From an uncultured Syntrophobacteraceae bacterium (GTDB lineage Bacteria > Desulfobacterota > Syntrophobacteria > Syntrophobacterales > Syntrophobacteraceae), in the NCBI GenBank assembly GCA_937889795.1, contig CALBZH010000482.1:1-8114 (forward strand): 8,114 bases of DNA. Reading direction: 5' to 3'. The first letter of the stretch is position 1; every line of letters begins with the position of its first letter. Positions 7,601 to 8,114 of this stretch are shown here, one piece after another. The notes under the pieces are model-generated. The model was given only the letters and a program-made list of their open reading frames with translations, made no database searches and was not told the origin of the DNA. A program made the position numbers and the translations under genes.

Positions 7601-8017
7601 ATGACTACCCGGCGTTTTGCATGGATGGTGTTGTTGATGCTGGGGTTGGTGAGCCTGGGATGGACGGCGGTATCGCAATCCGCTCCCAAGGACATCCCCA
7701 GAATCAGCAAAGAGGAGCTCAAGCCTGAGCTGGGCTCCAAGGAGATCGTTCTCCTCGACGTTCGATCAGGCAAGGATTGGAGCTCCAGCGAGCTAAAGAT
7801 CAAGGGAGCCGTTCGGGAAGACCCCAAGGATTGGGACACCTGGGCTTCCAAGTACCCCAAGGAGAAAAAGATCATTCTCTACTGCGCCTGACCCAACGAG
7901 GGAACAAGTGCCAGTTTGGCACAGAAGCTGATGGATAAGGGCTACACCAAGGTCTTCGCCCTGAAAGGCGGATGGCACGAGTGGCAGAGAGCTCAGTTTC
8001 CGACTGAAGCGAAGTAA
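7601..8017 (+). CDS. exported selenocysteine-containing rhodanese-like protein (in-frame TGA at 7889-7891)
   Basis: Predicted periplasmic single-domain rhodanese (sulfurtransferase fold) of 138 residues when TGA codon 97 is read as selenocysteine. A Sec signal peptide is visible (MTTRRFAWMVLLMLGLVSLG, cleavage probably after A23). The domain shows LLDVRS (51-56), KKIILYCA (89-96), then U97-PNEGTS, and ends with LKGGWHEW (121-128). The rhodanese active-site loop is C-x4-[R/T]-S; here TGA stands exactly at the catalytic cysteine. From memory, cysteine relatives read YCxCPNEATSA. The 41 codons after TGA remain family-like up to TAA at 8015-8017. A strong AAGGAGG (7588-7594) sets the start. A SECIS-like hairpin follows the TGA. 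Automatic annotation would end the gene at residue 96, losing the catalytic loop. The alternative is a nonsense mutation or base error in a Cys codon. The sulfur or selenium substrate is unknown. Confidence 0.85.
7892..7922 (+). promoter_or_regulatory. putative bacterial SECIS element (hairpin 7908-7922)
   Basis: GTGCC (7908-7912) pairs perfectly with GGCAC (7918-7922) around the loop AGTTT (7913-7917). The loop begins 22 bases after the TGA and has G as its second base. Bacterial SECIS elements recognised by SelB are short stem-loops inside the coding region, typically with the apical loop some 16-37 bases after UGA and a G in the first two loop positions, so geometry and loop fit. A C follows the UGA, a weak termination context and the same as in E. 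coli fdhF. The stem is short and I could not extend it convincingly. Confidence 0.65.
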
Positions 8018-8034
8018 GGCATCATGCGCGTGCG

Positions 8035-8069
8035 GGGGGCCGACGGTCGGTTCGGTACGCTCGGCCTCC
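8035..8069 (+). terminator. GC-rich hairpin after the rhodanese gene, possible terminator
   Basis: GGGGGCCGA (8035-8043) pairs with TCGGCCTCC (8061-8069) for 9 bp with one G-U pair around a 17-base loop. It begins 18 bases after the stop and ends exactly where adapter sequence starts, so any T-tract that would confirm an intrinsic terminator is not in the data. The strong fold may have contributed to the assembly stopping here. Confidence 0.35.
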
Positions 8070-8114
8070 AGATCGGAAGAGCGTCGTGTAGGGAAAGAGT
8101 GTAGATCTCGGTGG
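8070..8114. other. Illumina TruSeq adapter sequence (artefact)
   Basis: From AGATCGGAAGAGCGTCGTG onward the sequence matches the reverse complement of the Illumina universal (P5-side) adapter as I know it, without a visible mismatch to the window end. It is not genomic and should be trimmed. Confidence 0.97.

Noticed and set aside
7601..7891. Rhodanese gene as a complete 96-residue protein ending at TGA
   Set aside because: It would lack the active-site loop and the last strand/helix of the domain, while the conserved remainder is present in the same frame immediately after the TGA.
7889..7891. TGA as a simple nonsense mutation making a pseudogene
   Set aside because: Not excluded, but less likely: the stop falls on the one residue where Sec would replace Cys, a SECIS-like hairpin follows, and there is no other lesion in the gene.

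Overview
The window reads as the end of a metagenomic contig from a GC-rich, Gram-negative (double-membrane) bacterium. The envelope genes (GspA/GspB, an exported multiheme cytochrome c, an exported rhodanese) need a periplasm and outer membrane. An adenosine-specific kinase, a multiheme cytochrome and a probable selenoprotein together would suit a Nitrospirota, Methylomirabilota or Desulfobacterota-like lineage, but that is a guess from gene content, not a placement. The last 45 bases are Illumina adapter, so genomic sequence stops at 8069.

Layout. Position 1-1126 (minus strand) holds the N-terminal two thirds of glutaminyl-tRNA synthetase, cut by the window edge. A 300-base intergenic region separates it from plus-strand genes: an exported pentaheme cytochrome c (1427-2686) and an adenosine-specific kinase (2733-3218). 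After a 241-base gap with a candidate promoter comes gspA-gspB (3460-6182), which are almost contiguous and encode the inner-membrane ATPase/peptidoglycan-binding pair that helps assemble the type II secretion secretin. Downstream are an APC-like 11-12-helix permease (6232-7527) and an exported single-domain rhodanese (7601-8017).

Main find. The rhodanese gene carries an in-frame TGA at 7889-7891. It falls exactly on the catalytic cysteine of the rhodanese active-site loop (TGA-P-N-E-G-T-S, matching C-x4-[R/T]-S). The reading frame then continues for 41 well-conserved codons to TAA. A 5-bp hairpin whose 5-nt loop (AGUUU) starts 22 nt after the TGA has the layout of a bacterial SECIS element. 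Five other complete genes in the window end in TGA, so TGA is a normal stop here and wholesale recoding is unlikely. The best reading is a periplasmic selenocysteine-containing rhodanese with a Cys-Ala-Sec motif. Its ribosome-binding site is also complementary to an upstream CU-rich strand that can form a competing hairpin, a possible translational switch.
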